Part shown: piece after piece, positions 16,758-24,503 of the stretch | How positions within the stretch are numbered: the stretch's first letter is position 1 | Layout: the number at the start of each line of letters is the position of its first letter | Assembly: GCA_965662885.1 (NCBI GenBank) | Contig: CBFIJI010000018.1 | Coordinates: forward strand, 1-25,240 | Source: CBFIJI01 sp965662885 | GTDB taxonomy: Bacteria; Bacteroidota; Bacteroidia; Flavobacteriales; Flavobacteriaceae | Direction: 5' to 3' | DNA: 25,240 bases | Program-made: the position numbers and the translations under genes | Notes under the pieces: generated by a model | Seen by the model: only the letters and a program-made list of their open reading frames with translations | Told to the model about the DNA's origin: nothing | Database searches by the model: none

Positions 16758-17765
16758 TTAAAATTGATCTGCATAGTTCCTAATATCCCCAACAAGTTTT
16801 GCAACAGTTTCTTGCATGCTAAGCATGGACATGCCTCCGGCAGCATTGATATGTCCTCCGCCACTAAAGTGTTCTCGAGCAAAAGCATTGACTGAAAAAT
16901 CCCCTTTGGATCGAAAAGACATTTTAATCTTGCCTTCCATTTCATTTTCGATCATTATTATGGACACTTGAATACCGAGAAGACTCAATCCATAATTAAC
17001 AAAACCTTCAGTATCTCCTTTTCTGTAATCGTGGGCATTTAATTCACTTTGGGTAAGGGTCATGTAAACAACGGGTAAGTCTTTAATTTTAGTCAAGTTA
17101 CTGAGGGTTTTCCCTAGAAGTTTTAATCGATCAAAAGAGGCCGTGTCAAAAATATTTTCATGGATCGTAGCGCCTTGGGCACCACAATCGATCAGTTGAG
17201 CAATTGCACGGTGGGTACTGGCAGTTGTTGATGGATAGCGAAAAGAACCGGTGTCTGTCATGATTCCAGTATAAAGACAGCTTGCAATTGCAGGGTTAAT
17301 GCTTCCCATATCAAGGGCTTTTAAAACATTATAAACCATTTCACACGTTGAACTCATGGTGGTATCGGAATACATCAGCTCAGCATAGTCATCTGGACTT
17401 TGGTGGTGATCAATCATGATCATTTTTGCAGCGCTTTGTGAAATAATGGGTTCTAAATTCCCTGTTCTGTCCAAGCTGTTAAAATCCAACGTAAAAATGA
17501 CCGTTGCATTGTTTATGAATTCCGCAGCCTTGGTTTTATTGTGGTTATAGGTTAGAATTTCTTCTTCTCCGGGTAGCCAATTTAAAAACTTAGGGTATTC
17601 ATTGGGTGAAATGATCTGTGCATTGTGCTTGTTATGCTTTAAATAGTGGTAAAGGGCCAAGCAACTTCCCAAGGCATCACCATCGGGGTTTTTGTGGGGA
17701 ATAATCACTGCGTTTATTGGAGATTCTAAAACGCTTTTCAGGTTGCTAATAAAGTGCATTTCCAT
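16758..17765 (-). CDS. nrnA: NrnA-like DHH/DHHA1 phosphoesterase (nanoRNase / pAp phosphatase)
   Basis: Cytoplasmic manganese-dependent phosphoesterase of 335 residues that, by family, degrades very short RNAs and dephosphorylates pAp from sulfate metabolism. Visible motifs are HKNPDGDALGS (24-34), LDFNSLDRTG (93-102), MIDHHQSP (117-124, the DHH site), TGIMTDTGSFRYPS (166-179) and the DHHA1 substrate loop GGGHINAAGG (302-311). The DHH and DHHA1 parts are both complete. It is the first gene of the nrnA-gldI-PPIase operon and diverges from ndk across 132 bases. Start at 17765 or two codons later (M-E-M) cannot be separated. Confidence 0.9.
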   Translation of the reverse strand: MEMHFISNLKSVLESPINAVIIPHKNPDGDALGSCLALYHYLKHNKHNAQIISPNEYPKFLNWLPGEEEILTYNHNKTKAAEFINNATVIFTLDFNSLDRTGNLEPIISQSAAKMIMIDHHQSPDDYAELMYSDTTMSSTCEMVYNVLKALDMGSINPAIASCLYTGIMTDTGSFRYPSTTASTHRAIAQLIDCGAQGATIHENIFDTASFDRLKLLGKTLSNLTKIKDLPVVYMTLTQSELNAHDYRKGDTEGFVNYGLSLLGIQVSIIMIENEMEGKIKMSFRSKGDFSVNAFAREHFSGGGHINAAGGMSMLSMQETVAKLVGDIRNYADQF

Positions 17766-17875
17766 AAGTTTACGAAGATATTAAATTCCAATGAGGCTTT
17801 TTGAAAAGTAGAGGAACATTTCTCAGTAAATTTAAAATTATAGATGCCTACTCAAGTAGTTTAGAATACATTTAT

Positions 17876-17883
17876 TAGATTTG
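17876..17883 (+). promoter_or_regulatory. Bacteroidota -7 box of ndk
   Basis: TAGATTTG is a full match to TAnnTTTG, 14 bases before the ndk ATG. A clear -33 TTTG at the right spacing is missing. Its position in the divergent nrnA/ndk spacer supports it. Confidence 0.5.
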
Positions 17884-17897
17884 CAAAAAAATTAAAA

Positions 17898-18314
17898 ATG
17901 TCTAACAGAACCTTTACAATGATTAAACCCGATGGTGTTGAAAATGGCCACATTGGAAGTATTTTAGAAAAAATTACGAGTTCAGGGTTTCGAATCGTTG
18001 CACTTAAAAAAACACAATTAACAGTTGCTGATGCGAAAGCATTTTATGCCGTCCACAAAGAACGTCCTTTTTATGGTGAATTGGTGGAGTATATGACTCG
18101 TGGTCCTATCGTGGCAGCCGTTCTTGAAAAAGACAACGCTGTTAATGATTTCCGTACCTTGATTGGTGCTACAAACCCAGAGGATGCTGCAGAAGGTACT
18201 ATTCGTAAACTTTTTGCAACCTCTTTATCTGAAAATGCAGTACACGGTTCTGATAGTGATGAAAATGCTGCTATTGAGTCAGCTTTTCATTTTTCAGAGC
18301 GCGAAATGTTTTAA
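17898..18314 (+). CDS. ndk: Nucleoside-diphosphate kinase
   Basis: Transfers the gamma phosphate between nucleoside triphosphates and diphosphates through a phosphohistidine, balancing NTP and dNTP pools. The 138 residues match the usual bacterial size. The sequence has the N-terminal TFTMIKPDGV (5-14), the lid HKERPFYGELVEYM (53-66), RTLIGATNPEDAAEGTIR (86-103), and the active-site loop ENAVHGSDSDENA with H116 as the phosphorylated residue. It is transcribed alone, divergent from nrnA, and its stop overlaps the stop of dciA on the other strand by 4 bases within TTAA. There is no sign of truncation. Confidence 0.97.
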   Translation: MSNRTFTMIKPDGVENGHIGSILEKITSSGFRIVALKKTQLTVADAKAFYAVHKERPFYGELVEYMTRGPIVAAVLEKDNAVNDFRTLIGATNPEDAAEGTIRKLFATSLSENAVHGSDSDENAAIESAFHFSEREMF

Positions 18315-18613
18315 TGAAAAATAATTTTTTCAATTAGCGGATTCTCTAGGTGTTCATTGATCAGTTTAATCATCTTTTCCTTTCCATAAGTCAATTCCAT
18401 TTTTAAGGGAGCTGAATTGATGGCTACATAGAGAATCCCGTTATGAAAGCGGACACTTTGCGTGTATTGTTGAATGTGTTCCCCCATTACTTCCCCCCAT
18501 GCTTCACTAACTTTTACACTGGTCAACCCCTTTTTTAGTTGTTTTTGGGTGACAATTTCCTCCAGTACTTTATTTAATTTTTTGGGTTCAAAACGTCCTT
18601 CTTGCTTACTCAT
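18311..18613 (-). CDS. dciA: DciA-like DUF721 protein, replicative helicase loading/operation factor
   Basis: A 100-residue DUF721 protein. DciA proteins promote loading of the DnaB helicase in bacteria that lack DnaC/DnaI. The core reads VKVSEAWGEVMGEHIQQYT, then VRFHNGILYVAINSAPLKMELTYGKEKMIKLIN, with the KH-like pattern of the family; the protein is domain-only, with no long tail. It overlaps the preceding lipoprotein gene by 8 bases and is in one unit with recF upstream, a usual setting for DUF721 near replication and repair genes. The identification as a DciA orthologue is inference from the domain and context. Confidence 0.8.
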   Translation of the reverse strand: MSKQEGRFEPKKLNKVLEEIVTQKQLKKGLTSVKVSEAWGEVMGEHIQQYTQSVRFHNGILYVAINSAPLKMELTYGKEKMIKLINEHLENPLIEKIIFH

Positions 18614-19031
18614 CTTCTAGGTTTAGCAGGCTTGCTTTTTTATAATGATAGGTTCTTCCTTGATGTTGTAATACGAGGCTACTTGGAGTAAGGCTAATAA
18701 TTTCTTCCGTCCATGTATTCCAAGTTGTAGAAAATTGGAGTACTGTTTTTTCGTCCTTATAAATCAATTTAATTGCAGTGATGTCTTCAGAAGTTTCAAA
18801 AGTACCATTAAATAAGGGTTTTACTTTTTTGCGAAACCCTGTATTTTTTTCCAGATGATAGTAATCATATAAGGGACTTCGGTCATCCAAAGGGAATGTT
18901 TCTCCTTTTTCCTTGACACTTTCAATCTGCCAATAACCTTCCAAATCATTGATTTTTATGTTGGAACTTCCCGAACACGAGAGGAGTATCGTCAACATCA
19001 GGCAATGGATCACAAAGGATATTTTTTTCAT
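18606..19031 (-). CDS. Lipocalin-like lipoprotein of unknown function
   Basis: A 141-residue small lipoprotein with signal FVIHCLMLTILLSC (lipobox LLSC, C19) followed by a short Ser/Gly linker. The mature part is beta-rich: LEGYWQIESV (30-39) is the typical W-containing first strand of lipocalin-like proteins, with later strands TAIKLIYKDEKTVLQFS and SLVLQHQGRTYHYKK. Such proteins are common in Bacteroidota, but the ligand and role are unknown. It begins 75 bases after recF and its end overlaps the dciA start by 8 bases, so translation of the two is coupled; a role in replication is not implied by this. Confidence 0.75.
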   Translation of the reverse strand: MKKISFVIHCLMLTILLSCSGSSNIKINDLEGYWQIESVKEKGETFPLDDRSPLYDYYHLEKNTGFRKKVKPLFNGTFETSEDITAIKLIYKDEKTVLQFSTTWNTWTEEIISLTPSSLVLQHQGRTYHYKKASLLNLEDE

Positions 19032-19085
19032 CGTTTACATTGTTTTTTTGTTGGTTCATTTAAAACCTATGGTCATTATGATGTT

Positions 19086-19102
19086 TACCTTTCGTAAAGG
19101 TA
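19086..19102 (-). other. Short hairpin after recF
   Basis: TACCTTT-CGT-AAAGGTA is a perfect 7-base stem with a 3-base loop, 4 bases after the recF stop. There is no T-run, so it is a poor terminator; it could stabilise the recF mRNA end or be chance. A TACCTTTA element inside it resembles a -7 box for the lipoprotein-dciA pair. Confidence 0.3.
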
Positions 19103-19106
19103 TTAT

Positions 19107-20189
19107 TTACAAGCGAAAAAGTTCGTAGTTTTTTTTGTTTTTAGCGAGGGCATTTAGGGTGCGCTCTTCATGCGTATCCGTAATAAAAATTTGCCCAAAA
19201 TCATTTTGATCTACCATATCAACAATTTGGGAAACCCGTTCTTGATCTAATTTATCAAAGGCATCATCCAACAGTAGGAGTGGAGGGATTCCCGTTTTGA
19301 TTTTTAAAAAGTCCATTTGTGCAATTTTAAGTGCCACTAAAAATGATTTTTGCTGCCCTTGGCTACCAAACTTTTTTATGGGATGACCAGAAAGTAAGAA
19401 GTCTAGATCATCTTTGTGAATTCCAACGGCGGTATGTTGTAAACTTTTGTCTTTTGAACGATGTTCCTCCAAAAGATTGGAAAAATTATTTTCTAATAAT
19501 TGAGAAACATAAGCGATAGTGATCGTTTCTTTTCCATTGCTAATTTTTTCATAACGCGCCTTAAAAATTGGCAGGAATATTTTCATAAAAGCGTTTCTTT
19601 TTTCAAAGACAGGAACGCCAAATTGTACCAGTTGTTCATTGTAAACCGCTAAGGAGTCTGGGTTAAAGGTGTGATTTAGGGCGAAATATTTTAGTAGCGC
19701 ATTGCGTTGGGAAAGGATTTTATTGTAGCTCAGTAAATTTTGTAAAAAAAGAGGGTCGGTTTGTCCAATGACACCGTCCATAAACTTTCTACGAACACTA
19801 CTGCCTTCGGTCATCAAGTCCCTGTCTGCTGGAGAAATCATCACTGTAGGGATCTGCCCAATATGATCGGTGATTTTATCATAGATCTTATCGTTCTTTT
19901 TGATGATCTTTTTTTGACCTTTTTTAAAACTACACACAATCTTTTCTTCTCGCCCATTTTCTTTTTCAAAGCGTCCTTCAATCAAAAAGAAGTCTTTTCC
20001 GAATTCAATATTATTGATGGCTGTTGGATTAAAATAGCTTTTCCCAAAGGCAAGATGATAAATAGCGTCGAGTATATTGGATTTACCGACTCCGTTTTTC
20101 CCAATAAAACAATTGATTTTCTGATTGAACTCAAATTGTTTGGCACTAATGTTTTTATATTGAGTAAGTGATAAGTGTTTTAAAATCAT
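19107..20189 (-). CDS. recF: DNA replication and repair protein RecF
   Basis: Cytoplasmic SMC-like ATPase that, with RecO and RecR, loads RecA at single-strand gaps. Starting at MILKHLSLTQ gives 360 residues, the usual size; an in-frame ATG at 20225 adds 12 residues lacking family similarity and is rejected. Walker A is GKNGVGKSN (30-38), the signature is FGSQGQQKSFLVALK, and Walker B is LLLLDDAFDKLD, followed by the D-loop-like ERVSQI and the switch His in FITDTHEE. It heads a unit with the lipocalin-like protein and dciA and diverges from the TPR-ribH operon. A promoter-like pair lies upstream (20195-20226). Confidence 0.95.
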   Translation of the reverse strand: MILKHLSLTQYKNISAKQFEFNQKINCFIGKNGVGKSNILDAIYHLAFGKSYFNPTAINNIEFGKDFFLIEGRFEKENGREEKIVCSFKKGQKKIIKKNDKIYDKITDHIGQIPTVMISPADRDLMTEGSSVRRKFMDGVIGQTDPLFLQNLLSYNKILSQRNALLKYFALNHTFNPDSLAVYNEQLVQFGVPVFEKRNAFMKIFLPIFKARYEKISNGKETITIAYVSQLLENNFSNLLEEHRSKDKSLQHTAVGIHKDDLDFLLSGHPIKKFGSQGQQKSFLVALKIAQMDFLKIKTGIPPLLLLDDAFDKLDQERVSQIVDMVDQNDFGQIFITDTHEERTLNALAKNKKNYELFRL

Positions 20190-20194
20190 TACGG

Positions 20195-20226
20195 TAAATG
20201 TAAACCTTTGTCCAGTTATTTTCAAA
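20195..20226 (-). promoter_or_regulatory. Candidate recF promoter
   Basis: On the minus strand TTTG (20223-20226) is followed by a 20-base spacer and TACATTTA (20195-20202), one mismatch from TAnnTTTG. The -7 box lies 5 bases before the chosen recF start, which would give a nearly leaderless mRNA. Confidence 0.4.
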
Positions 20227-20271
20227 AAAAGAAGCAGAACAAGTTGTCTTTTTCTATTTGAATTTAGTTTT

Positions 20272-20300
20272 TTTGATTTCGAATAAAAAGGTTAATTTTG
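20272..20300 (+). promoter_or_regulatory. Bacteroidota promoter of the TPR-ribH-mutL operon
   Basis: TTTG (20272-20275), a 17-base spacer and TAATTTTG (20293-20300) fit the Bacteroidota TTTG/TAnnTTTG promoter exactly. The -7 box ends 19 bases before the ATG at 20320. Confidence 0.65.
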
Positions 20301-20319
20301 CGTGCACAAATAGATAAAA

Positions 20320-21087
20320 ATGGCAACTTATAAAAAACGCGGTTCAAAAAAATCACTTTCCAGTGACCAAAAGAATTCTGCTACTACCGAAAGTACTACA
20401 GCTGAGGTTTTTGAAACCCTTGATAGTGGAGCTTCAAAAACAGAAGAATGGGTAGCAAGATATCAAAACCATATACTAATTGTAATTGGCGTTGCTGTTG
20501 TGGGTATCCTTTCTTATCTAGGATATGATAAATTTGTTCAAGAGCCTAAAACCAATGAAGCCATTAGTGAACTGAACCAAGCCCAATATTATTTTGATCT
20601 TGCTGTGAATAGTGAGGATTCAGATTCTCTTTATGTTCGTGCCTTAAATGGTGGCGAAGGGAAATATGGGTTTTTAGATATTATTGAAAACTACAGTGGT
20701 ACCTCAGCAGCCAACTTGGCCACGTATAACGCTGGGATGTCTTATCTCAACTTAAAAGATTACCAAAATGCCATAACGTATTTGGATGCTTTTGATTCCG
20801 ATGATATTCTATTGAGCGCCCTCTCCAAAGGGGCTATTGGTGATGCGTTTGCTCAAATTGGTCAAAATAAAGAGGCCTTCGATTACTATAAAAAAGCCGC
20901 TAACAGTAGCGACAATATTTTTAGTACTCCTAAATACTTATACAAAGCAGCTATGTTGGGTGTTGATTTAGGTGAGTTAAAACAATCCTTATCTATGCTT
21001 AAACGCATAGAAGAAGAGTTTATCGACTCGGAAGAATACGCACTTGTAGGCGTTCAAATTGGTCGCTTAGAAACCTTATTGCAATAA
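20320..21087 (+). CDS. TPR-repeat membrane protein (YfgM-like)
   Basis: A 255-residue protein with a basic, Ser/Thr-rich N-terminus (KKRGSKKS), one membrane helix (HILIVIGVAVVGILSYLGY, 51-69) and a C-terminal repeat domain. TPR-like helices are seen as NLATYNAGMSYLNLKDYQNA and IGDAFAQIGQNKEAFDYYKKA. The topology and length resemble YfgM, a periplasm-facing ancillary factor of the Sec translocon in proteobacteria. In Flavobacteriia this gene commonly precedes ribH, but its exact function there is not established. Its stop directly abuts the ribH ATG with no gap, so the two are expected to be translationally coupled. Confidence 0.85.
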   Translation: MATYKKRGSKKSLSSDQKNSATTESTTAEVFETLDSGASKTEEWVARYQNHILIVIGVAVVGILSYLGYDKFVQEPKTNEAISELNQAQYYFDLAVNSEDSDSLYVRALNGGEGKYGFLDIIENYSGTSAANLATYNAGMSYLNLKDYQNAITYLDAFDSDDILLSALSKGAIGDAFAQIGQNKEAFDYYKKAANSSDNIFSTPKYLYKAAMLGVDLGELKQSLSMLKRIEEEFIDSEEYALVGVQIGRLETLLQ

Positions 21088-21573
21088 ATGGCTACTGCCC
21101 AAACCAATCTGTCACAGTATGATTCTAATACTGTTCCTAGCGGTCAAGGGCGCAGTTTTTCTTTAGTGGTTTCAGAATGGAATGATACCATTACGGAAGC
21201 CCTTTACGAGGGGGCAAAAGCAACACTTCTCCAAAACGGTGTAGCTTTGCATGATATCCACAGAAGTAATGTACCCGGCAGTTTTGAATTGGTTTATGGT
21301 GCCAAAGTAGCACAAGAAAAAAAAGTTGATGCAGTCATCGCTATTGGAAGTGTTATTCAGGGGGAAACCAAACATTTTGATTTTGTTTGTAATGCTGTTT
21401 CTCAGGGTATCATGGAATTGAATATTCTTTCTCCGGTGCCAGTAATTTTTTGTGTTTTAACGGACAATACCTTGCAACAAGCTAAAGATCGCAGTGGAGG
21501 AAAGCATGGAAATAAAGGAGTTGAAGCTGCCGTTGCCGCTCTTAAAATGGCATCGCTGCGTCCAAAAGGTTAA
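21088..21573 (+). CDS. ribH: 6,7-dimethyl-8-ribityllumazine synthase
   Basis: Penultimate step of riboflavin synthesis: joins 5-amino-6-ribitylaminouracil with 3,4-dihydroxybutanone 4-phosphate in an oligomeric cytoplasmic shell. Family motifs are SEWNDTITEALYEGA (29-43), VPGSFELVYGAK (62-73), IAIGSVIQGETKHFDFVCNA (85-103 region, H97 catalytic) and DRSGGKHGNKG near the end, in place of the more usual R-A-G-x-K-x-G-N-K-G. The 161 residues are normal length. No other rib gene is in the window. It follows the TPR gene without a gap, and the next gene starts about 100 bases on. Confidence 0.95.
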   Translation: MATAQTNLSQYDSNTVPSGQGRSFSLVVSEWNDTITEALYEGAKATLLQNGVALHDIHRSNVPGSFELVYGAKVAQEKKVDAVIAIGSVIQGETKHFDFVCNAVSQGIMELNILSPVPVIFCVLTDNTLQQAKDRSGGKHGNKGVEAAVAALKMASLRPKG

Positions 21574-21676
21574 AATGTTGACACGCTCTCACTGTTAATA
21601 AATTTCTATAAAACCCTTTTTTTAGGTTTTTCTTTATGCAGGAAACATTTAACTTTGGCATATAACATAAACGAAG

Positions 21677-21964
21677 ATGCGCGCAAATCTCTTTAAACTT
21701 CGAAAAAATCGCAGATATAACTATACGCCTCGATATTATAAAGGCAAGGAGGAAGGGAATATTTACGAATTTGACTCTAAATTTTCTAAAGCGCGAGATA
21801 CCTTTAATAAAAATGACTTTGGTCATCGATGGAAAGAGGCACGCTTACAAATGCGTAACCGAAAAAATCGTTCAATTTCACTTCGTCTCTTATTGATAAT
21901 TTTAGCCTTGGTTTTTCTTAGCTTGTATGTTCTCGATTTTGACCTTTCTATTTTTAGGACTTAA
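21677..21964 (+). CDS. Small basic protein with C-terminal membrane anchor, function unknown
   Basis: A 95-residue protein found between ribH and mutL. Residues 1-66 are polar and strongly basic with many Arg/Lys and Tyr (RKNRRYNYTPRYYKG), and residues 68-88 are a single membrane helix (SLRLLLIILALVFLSLYVLD). A short polar tail follows. It is not similar to any riboflavin enzyme, although the same small gene in Flavobacteriia is sometimes labelled a riboflavin synthase beta subunit, probably because of its neighbour. A role tied to nucleic acid, ribosome or lipid binding through the basic part is only a guess. It ends 5 bases before mutL, so it is co-transcribed with it. Confidence 0.75.
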   Translation: MRANLFKLRKNRRYNYTPRYYKGKEEGNIYEFDSKFSKARDTFNKNDFGHRWKEARLQMRNRKNRSISLRLLLIILALVFLSLYVLDFDLSIFRT

Positions 21965-21969
21965 GTTGA

Positions 21970-23763
21970 ATGGAAGATATCATCACGTTATTACCCGATC
22001 ATGTTGCCAACCAAATTGCTGCGGGAGAAGTTATTCAACGTCCAGCATCAATTGTAAAAGAATTACTTGAAAACGCCGTTGACGCTCATGCGACCTCCAT
22101 TCAATTAATTATTAAGGATTCTGGAAAAACCCTTATCCAAGTGGTCGATGATGGTATTGGAATGTCTTCGACCGATATTCGAATGGCCTTTGAGCGCCAT
22201 GCAACTTCAAAAATAAAAGTTGCCAATGATTTATTTTCTTTACATTCTAAAGGATTTCGCGGAGAGGCGTTGGCCTCAATTGCTGCGGTTGCCCATGTGG
22301 AAACCCATTCTCGGAGAGCTGAGGATGATGTGGCTAGTTTTTTAAGAATTGAGGGGAGCACGGTATTGGAACAAGAGATTTCAACCGCCCCGAAAGGAAC
22401 TTCTATTGCCGTAAAAAACTTATTTTTTAATATCCCTGCTCGGCGAAACTTTCTAAAGTCAAATACTGTTGAATTACGTCATATCATCGATGAGTTTCAC
22501 CGAGTTGCTATGGCTCATTCAGATATTCATTTTTCATTGCTTCAAAATGGAACGGAATTGTTTGATTTACCGATTACCAACTTGAGAAAGCGTGTAGTTG
22601 GTATTTTTGGAGGAAAAACAGACGAGAAGTTAGTGCCTGTTTCCGAAAAAACAACTCTAGCACTCATTGAAGGGTTTATTGTAAAACCTGAATTTGCAAA
22701 ACGTACTCGTGGCCAACAATTCTTTTTCGTTAACCAACGTTTTATCAAAAGTCATTTTCTACATCATGCGATCTTGGCTGCTTTTGAAGGATTGATACCC
22801 AAAGGAGTTCATCCGGGATATTTCATCTACCTGCAATTGGACCCCAAAACAATTGACATCAATATTCATCCAACAAAAACAGAAGTAAAATTTGAGGATG
22901 AGCAGAGTTTATATGCCATTTTACGCTCTGCCATAAAACACAGTTTAGGTTTGTTTCAAGTGAGCCCTACCCTTGATTTTAATCGCGACGCTACCTTGGA
23001 TGTCCCCTATCACTTAAAAAACAAATCTCCCGTTGTACCGCCCATTGCTGTTGATGCTAATTTTAATCCGTTCAACGATGCAGCGCAAACAGCTAAAAAA
23101 GAGACCAAAGGATGGACTTCTATTTATTCAGATTTAAACGCCAATACAGTCGATTGGATGGCGCCCACTCCCGAGAGCACTTTGGATTTAAACGTTCCTG
23201 AGGCTCCTCGTGTGTTTCAGTTATTTTCAAAATTTATTGTGTGTGCTTTAAAGTCAAGCCTTTTGGTTATCGATCAACGACGGGCACATCAACGGGTGCT
23301 ATATGAACGTTTTTTGACCTCAATAACCACTAAAAAAGCGGCGAGTCAGCAATTGCTTTTTCCAATTACAGTGGTGATTGACCAAATTCAAAAAACAATT
23401 TTTAATGACTCTCAAGACATCTTTGAAGCTCTTGGGTTTCAAATTGAGGTTAAGGAGACCTATGAATTGGTCATTACTGGTGCTCCAGAATTATGTGCAG
23501 CCGAAAATATTGAAAAACTTTTTGAAACTGTCCTTAATACCGATCAACAGGGAAAAGATAATCAAGCCTTTAGCCAAGCGGACATTATTGCTAAATCCAT
23601 GGCAAAGTTTATGGCGATTCCTGCTGGGAAGCCCCTAGAAGTTAGTGAACAGCAGGCATTGCTAGATGATTTATTTGGTTGTAAAGAAACCTTGGTTTCT
23701 CCTTTTAATCGACAGATTTTTATTACATTAGAAAAAGAAGATTTAGAAAAAAGAATGAATTAA
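21970..23763 (+). CDS. mutL: DNA mismatch repair protein MutL
   Basis: Mismatch-repair coordinator of 597 residues. The N-terminal GHKL ATPase is complete: LPDHVANQIAAGEV (8-21), ELLENAVDA (31-39), DDGIGM, HATSKI and GFRGEALASI, then the transducer domain with FVNQRFIK and IHPTKTEVKF. A variable linker (about 335-410) leads to the C-terminal dimerisation domain. The endonuclease motifs there are eroded: DQRRAHQRVLYE (435-446) for DQHAxxExxxxE, AKSMAKFMA (541-549) for the ACKxA-type block, and SPFNRQ (577-582) for CPHGRP. So nicking activity is doubtful. Its stop overlaps the next rhomboid start by one base (TAATG). The start at 21970 fits family N-termini. Confidence 0.96.
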   Translation: MEDIITLLPDHVANQIAAGEVIQRPASIVKELLENAVDAHATSIQLIIKDSGKTLIQVVDDGIGMSSTDIRMAFERHATSKIKVANDLFSLHSKGFRGEALASIAAVAHVETHSRRAEDDVASFLRIEGSTVLEQEISTAPKGTSIAVKNLFFNIPARRNFLKSNTVELRHIIDEFHRVAMAHSDIHFSLLQNGTELFDLPITNLRKRVVGIFGGKTDEKLVPVSEKTTLALIEGFIVKPEFAKRTRGQQFFFVNQRFIKSHFLHHAILAAFEGLIPKGVHPGYFIYLQLDPKTIDINIHPTKTEVKFEDEQSLYAILRSAIKHSLGLFQVSPTLDFNRDATLDVPYHLKNKSPVVPPIAVDANFNPFNDAAQTAKKETKGWTSIYSDLNANTVDWMAPTPESTLDLNVPEAPRVFQLFSKFIVCALKSSLLVIDQRRAHQRVLYERFLTSITTKKAASQQLLFPITVVIDQIQKTIFNDSQDIFEALGFQIEVKETYELVITGAPELCAAENIEKLFETVLNTDQQGKDNQAFSQADIIAKSMAKFMAIPAGKPLEVSEQQALLDDLFGCKETLVSPFNRQIFITLEKEDLEKRMN

Positions 23764-24503
23764 TGCGGAATATTACTGAAATGGTCAAACACTTATTGAT
23801 CATCAATATTATCTTTTTTATCGGTACCCTCTCCCTAGGAGATGTGATGTATGACTTGTTTGCCTTACACTATCCGAAAAACCCAAAATTTCAAATTTGG
23901 CAACCACTAACCCATATGTTTATGCATGGGGATTTTTATCATATTTTATTTAATATGTTTGGGTTGTATATGTTTGGTACCCCTTTAGAACGCATGTGGG
24001 GTAAAAAAAAGTTTATCTTTTTTTATCTCTCCACAGGTTTTGGAGCGGCATTCCTTCAGCTGGCTCTTTATTATTTCCAAATCTATCAGGTCAACGAACA
24101 ATTGATAGCGTTGGGTTTAACAGCCACCGAGCTCGATAGCTTTTATTCAACAAAATCGCTTCCCCCTTCGATGATTTCCATTATCGGTGAGGAGACCCTG
24201 TTTTCTTCATTGCGGGCGTTTGAAAGTGTTTTAGTGGGAGCGTCTGGTGCATTGTATGGTGTTTTAGTCGGATTTGCCATGCTCTTTCCCAATACCCAAT
24301 TGATGTTGTTATTCCCCCCAATTCCTGTAAAAGCGAAAATTTTAGTACCCATCCTTATTTTAGGGGATTTATTTTTTGGATTCACCTCGTATTCCATAGG
24401 GCCAATTGCACATTTTGCACATATTGGAGGGGCGATCACAGGACTGCTTATGATGTGGTATTGGAAAAAAAATCAGTTTAACAGTAATCGATGGGATTTA
24501 TGA
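23763..24503 (+). CDS. Rhomboid-family intramembrane serine protease
   Basis: Polytopic inner-membrane protease of 246 residues that should cleave membrane-spanning substrates. The rhomboid core shows HMFMHGDFYHILFNM (51-65, TM2 His/Asn cluster), the WG-x-K-K-F loop (79-84), the nucleophile S161 in GASGALYG (159-166) and catalytic H220 in HFAHIGGAITG (217-227). An extended polar loop (about 108-152) between TM3 and TM4 is longer than in compact bacterial rhomboids. It is coupled to mutL by a one-base overlap and to the next rhomboid by ATGA. The substrate is unknown. Confidence 0.9.
   Translation: MRNITEMVKHLLIINIIFFIGTLSLGDVMYDLFALHYPKNPKFQIWQPLTHMFMHGDFYHILFNMFGLYMFGTPLERMWGKKKFIFFYLSTGFGAAFLQLALYYFQIYQVNEQLIALGLTATELDSFYSTKSLPPSMISIIGEETLFSSLRAFESVLVGASGALYGVLVGFAMLFPNTQLMLLFPPIPVKAKILVPILILGDLFFGFTSYSIGPIAHFAHIGGAITGLLMMWYWKKNQFNSNRWDL

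Noticed and set aside
19761..20171. 136-codon open frame on the plus strand
   Set aside because: Antisense to the Walker A and lobe region of recF, with no family features.
20190..20225. Twelve-residue N-terminal extension of RecF
   Set aside because: RecF proteins start close to the first beta strand (MILKHLSL); the extension would overlap the promoter-like box.
21677..21964. Riboflavin synthase beta subunit
   Set aside because: The true lumazine synthase is the preceding ribH; this protein is basic with a membrane helix and shares no motif with it.
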